Shown piece by piece: positions 12,202 through 13,977 of a DNA stretch of 13,977 nt. Every line of letters begins with the position of its first letter. Position 1 is the stretch's first letter. Source of the DNA: DATNPH01 sp036703315 (lineage in GTDB: Bacteria; Cyanobacteriota; Cyanobacteriia; Cyanobacteriales; Coleofasciculaceae); assembly GCA_036703315.1 (NCBI GenBank), contig DATNPH010000088.1, positions 1 through 13,977 of the forward strand, read 5' to 3'. Both the position numbers and the translations under genes were made by a program. Under the pieces are notes generated by a model. It did no database searches, had not been told where the DNA came from, and saw only the letters and a list, made by a program, of their open reading frames with translations.

Positions 12202-13977
12202 ATGGTCGATTGGAATCCCTATTTAGACTCACTCTGCAACGCTTACACCCAATGGTGGACGTTTGGCACCCTCAAGGATGTGGTGGAACCAAAGCGGGTT
12301 GAGTCGGAACCGTCAACTCTGCCATTTGAATTTGGTCTGATGGTGCAAACCGTTGAACGGGACGCACAACAGAGGAGCAAAGAGGAGCAAAAAGTCGAGC
12401 GATTGGGCGTGCTGGAGGGGTTGCAAAAATATGCCTCAGAGCATGTGCTGTTGGTAGGGCGTCCGGGTGGGGGGAAATCGACGGCTTTAGTCAGGCTGTT
12501 GGTGGCAACGGCACAACAGGCACTGCAAAATCCGCACAGCCAGATTCCAGTGCTAGTGGAGTTGCGGACTTACAAGATTTATTACAAAACTTCCGTCCTG
12601 GATTTAGTGCAAGCGTCTCTAAAACGACGCAAGTTACGACGCTTGGACATCGAAACGATAGAAGACTTACTAGCCCAGGGGCGATTTTTGCTGTTGATGG
12701 ATGGCATCAACGAATTGCCGGACGATGAGGCTAGGAGGAATATCAAAGAGTTTCGGCTGGACTACTCGGATGTGCCGATGGTGTTCACCACGCGGGATTT
12801 GGGCGTGGGTGGTGATTTGGGGATTGAAAAGAAGCTGGAAATGCAATCCCTGACAGAGGCAGAGGTGGAGAAGTTTGTCCGAGAGTGTATGCCAGGGGGA
12901 AGTGAGGAAAGGCTGCAACAGTTACGCCAGCGCTTGCGGGAGTTGGGGCAAACGCCGTTCGTGATGTGGATGCTGTATTTCATCGTTCAGAAAACTGGGA
13001 CGGTGCCTTCTGGCGCAGGTTCTGCGTTTCGAGAGTTTACCCAATTATACGAACGTCGCTCTAAAGAGGATGCACCCGTTTCCGATGAGTCCCGTCGCTG
13101 CTGGAGTCGGTTACTGGAACGTCTGGGATTTGAAATGATACAGGCAGACAAACCGACCGATTTGCGCTTGACCATTTCTAAGCGAGAGGCAGAGGAAATC
13201 CTCACACAGGTTGTGGACAGCGAAAAGTTTGATAAACCCCGCGATCGTGCTCTCCAATGGCTAGAGGATTTACTCAAGCATCATTTAATTCAAGTCACCA
13301 CTAATGACCAGATTGAATTTTGTCACCAATTAATCCAGGAATACTATGCGGCAGAACGCTTGCTGAAGATGTTGACCTCTCCCCCACGAAGAACCTCTCC
13401 CCCAACCCCTCTCCTACAAAGAGAGGGGAGTAAGATTCCTGTTCCCCCCTTCCCTAGTAGGGAAGCCGGAGCTTTAGTGAGGAGGCTAGGGGGGTTAGGT
13501 CTGAGTGATGACGAATTGAAACGGGAGTATCTGAATTATCTGAAATGGACTGAACCCCTGGCACTGATGCTGGAGTTGGTGGAGGATGAGGCGCAGGCGG
13601 TGCGAGTGGTGAAGTTAGCGTTAGAGGTGGATTTACGGTTGGGAGCAAGGTTGGCAGGAGGGGTAAAACCAGAGTGGCAGGAGCAAACAGTGGGTTTCGT
13701 GACTGGGTTAGAAATTCCCGATTTACTCAAACTCCAGCTTTTAGGTTTCACGAAATCTGAAAAAGCAATTCCCAGTCTAATTAAAGCTCTGGAAGGTGGT
13801 GAGTATTCTCTTTGTAAGAGCGCGGCAGAAGTCCTAGGAAAAGTTGGCTCAGAAGTAGCAATTCCTTTGTTAGTTAAAGCCTTGGAACATTCAGACCCCT
13901 CTGTTCAGGGTATGGCAGCGTATGCCCTAGTTCAAATTGGCTCTATATCAGCAGTTAATCTGTTAGTTAAATCATTA
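12202..13977 (+). CDS. NACHT-domain NTPase with C-terminal HEAT repeats, 3' end outside window (partial)
   Basis: The window holds 592 codons, open at the edge. The N-terminus MVDWNPYLDSLCNAYTQWWT is a short helical segment. The NACHT NTPase (about 78-270) has Walker A GRPGGGKST (86-94, K92), Walker B RFLLLMDGINELP (161-173, D167) and a TTRD sensor-like motif (196-199). A winged-helix/helical region runs to about 390. After a conserved-looking LNYLKWTEPLALMLEL (444-459), HEAT repeats begin (AIPSLIKALEGG, SEVAIPLLVKALEHSDPSVQGMA) and continue beyond the window. NACHT proteins are STAND NTPases that use ATP-driven oligomerisation. In bacteria many serve in anti-phage defence and the HEAT part would sense the ligand, but no effector domain is visible here, so a defence role is inferred. 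Residues 392-433 are translated repeat DNA. The ATG at 12202 is the first in the frame after the stop at 12157-12159; no good Shine-Dalgarno precedes it. Confidence 0.92.
   Translation, partial: MVDWNPYLDSLCNAYTQWWTFGTLKDVVEPKRVESEPSTLPFEFGLMVQTVERDAQQRSKEEQKVERLGVLEGLQKYASEHVLLVGRPGGGKSTALVRLLVATAQQALQNPHSQIPVLVELRTYKIYYKTSVLDLVQASLKRRKLRRLDIETIEDLLAQGRFLLLMDGINELPDDEARRNIKEFRLDYSDVPMVFTTRDLGVGGDLGIEKKLEMQSLTEAEVEKFVRECMPGGSEERLQQLRQRLRELGQTPFVMWMLYFIVQKTGTVPSGAGSAFREFTQLYERRSKEDAPVSDESRRCWSRLLERLGFEMIQADKPTDLRLTISKREAEEILTQVVDSEKFDKPRDRALQWLEDLLKHHLIQVTTNDQIEFCHQLIQEYYAAERLLKMLTSPPRRTSPPTPLLQREGSKIPVPPFPSREAGALVRRLGGLGLSDDELKREYLNYLKWTEPLALMLELVEDEAQAVRVVKLALEVDLRLGARLAGGVKPEWQEQTVGFVTGLEIPDLLKLQLLGFTKSEKAIPSLIKALEGGEYSLCKSAAEVLGKVGSEVAIPLLVKALEHSDPSVQGMAAYALVQIGSISAVNLLVKSL
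13375..13500. repeat. Composite palindromic repeat translated in frame inside the NACHT gene
   Basis: ACCTCTCCCCCA occurs twice (13375-13386, 13393-13404). A hairpin CCCCTCTC/GAGAGGGG follows (13406-13413 with 13421-13428), then CTTCCCT/AGGGAAG (13449-13455 with 13459-13465), flanked by C6 at 13444-13449 and G6 at 13489-13494. About 126 bp, a multiple of three, encode residues 392-433. These are rich in Pro, Arg and Gly (SPPTPLLQREG, PVPPFPSREAG, RRLGGLG) and lie between AERLLKML and LSDDELKREYLNYLKW. Confidence 0.85.

Noticed and set aside
13375..13500. Frameshift or pseudogene in the NACHT gene at the repeat
   Set aside because: The frame remains open through the repeat and recognisable NACHT-HEAT sequence resumes in the same frame.
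12670..13751. Minus-strand frames of 64-96 codons
   Set aside because: They are antisense to the NACHT gene, whose Walker motifs and HEAT repeats fix the real frame.
1..13977. tRNA or rRNA genes
   Set aside because: No cloverleaf with a conserved TTC-containing arm and no rRNA-like conserved stretch was seen on either strand.

Overview
The window looks like chromosomal DNA of a filamentous cyanobacterium. Six perfect HIP1 octamers (GCGATCGC) lie at 3145, 4684, 7762, 7812, 9242 and 11419. The gene families are typical of such genomes: a very large Ser/Thr kinase/histidine kinase fusion, a Tat-exported caspase homologue and a NACHT-HEAT protein. Several classes of short tandem and palindromic repeats of the cyanobacterial kind lie both between and inside genes. 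The exact genus cannot be read from the sequence.

Five genes run on the minus strand. From right to left they are a small unrecognised protein (11518-11273), ATP sulfurylase sat (11092-9911), a caspase-like protein whose catalytic His-Cys pair reads Tyr-Ser (9791-7335), a 2057-residue trifunctional kinase (6995-822), and the first 271 residues of a response-regulator/PAS protein (813 to beyond base 1). The last two are 8 bp apart, and the second gene's Shine-Dalgarno overlaps the first gene's stop, so they are very probably co-transcribed and act in one phosphorelay. The sat and caspase genes are separated by 119 bp and the caspase and kinase genes by 339 bp. No functional link among these three is visible.

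To the right is a 683-bp gene-free stretch (11519-12201) rich in structured repeats. It holds a CTGCTGC hairpin with a dispersed 13-mer, an operator-like dyad, a MITE-like inverted repeat flanked by 11-bp direct repeats, and a four-hairpin element. The four-hairpin element is two diverged inverted copies of one 50-nt unit, and their differences inside stems are compensatory, so the hairpins appear to be under selection. A plus-strand NACHT NTPase with HEAT repeats starts at 12202 and runs off the window.

The main unusual theme is repeats built into proteins in frame. A 43-bp near-perfect palindrome is translated just before the Walker A motif of the kinase. A composite repeat of about 126 bp is translated between the NACHT module and the HEAT region. 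Heptamer, octamer and 21-bp tandem repeats encode low-complexity linkers in the kinase and in the caspase homologue, and a four-copy heptamer array ends 5 nt before the caspase start codon. Each insertion keeps the frame and falls at or near a domain boundary or surface loop. I see no complete new multi-gene system. The best novelty candidates are the compensatory four-hairpin element, the repeat-to-peptide insertions and the Tyr-Ser pseudo-caspase.
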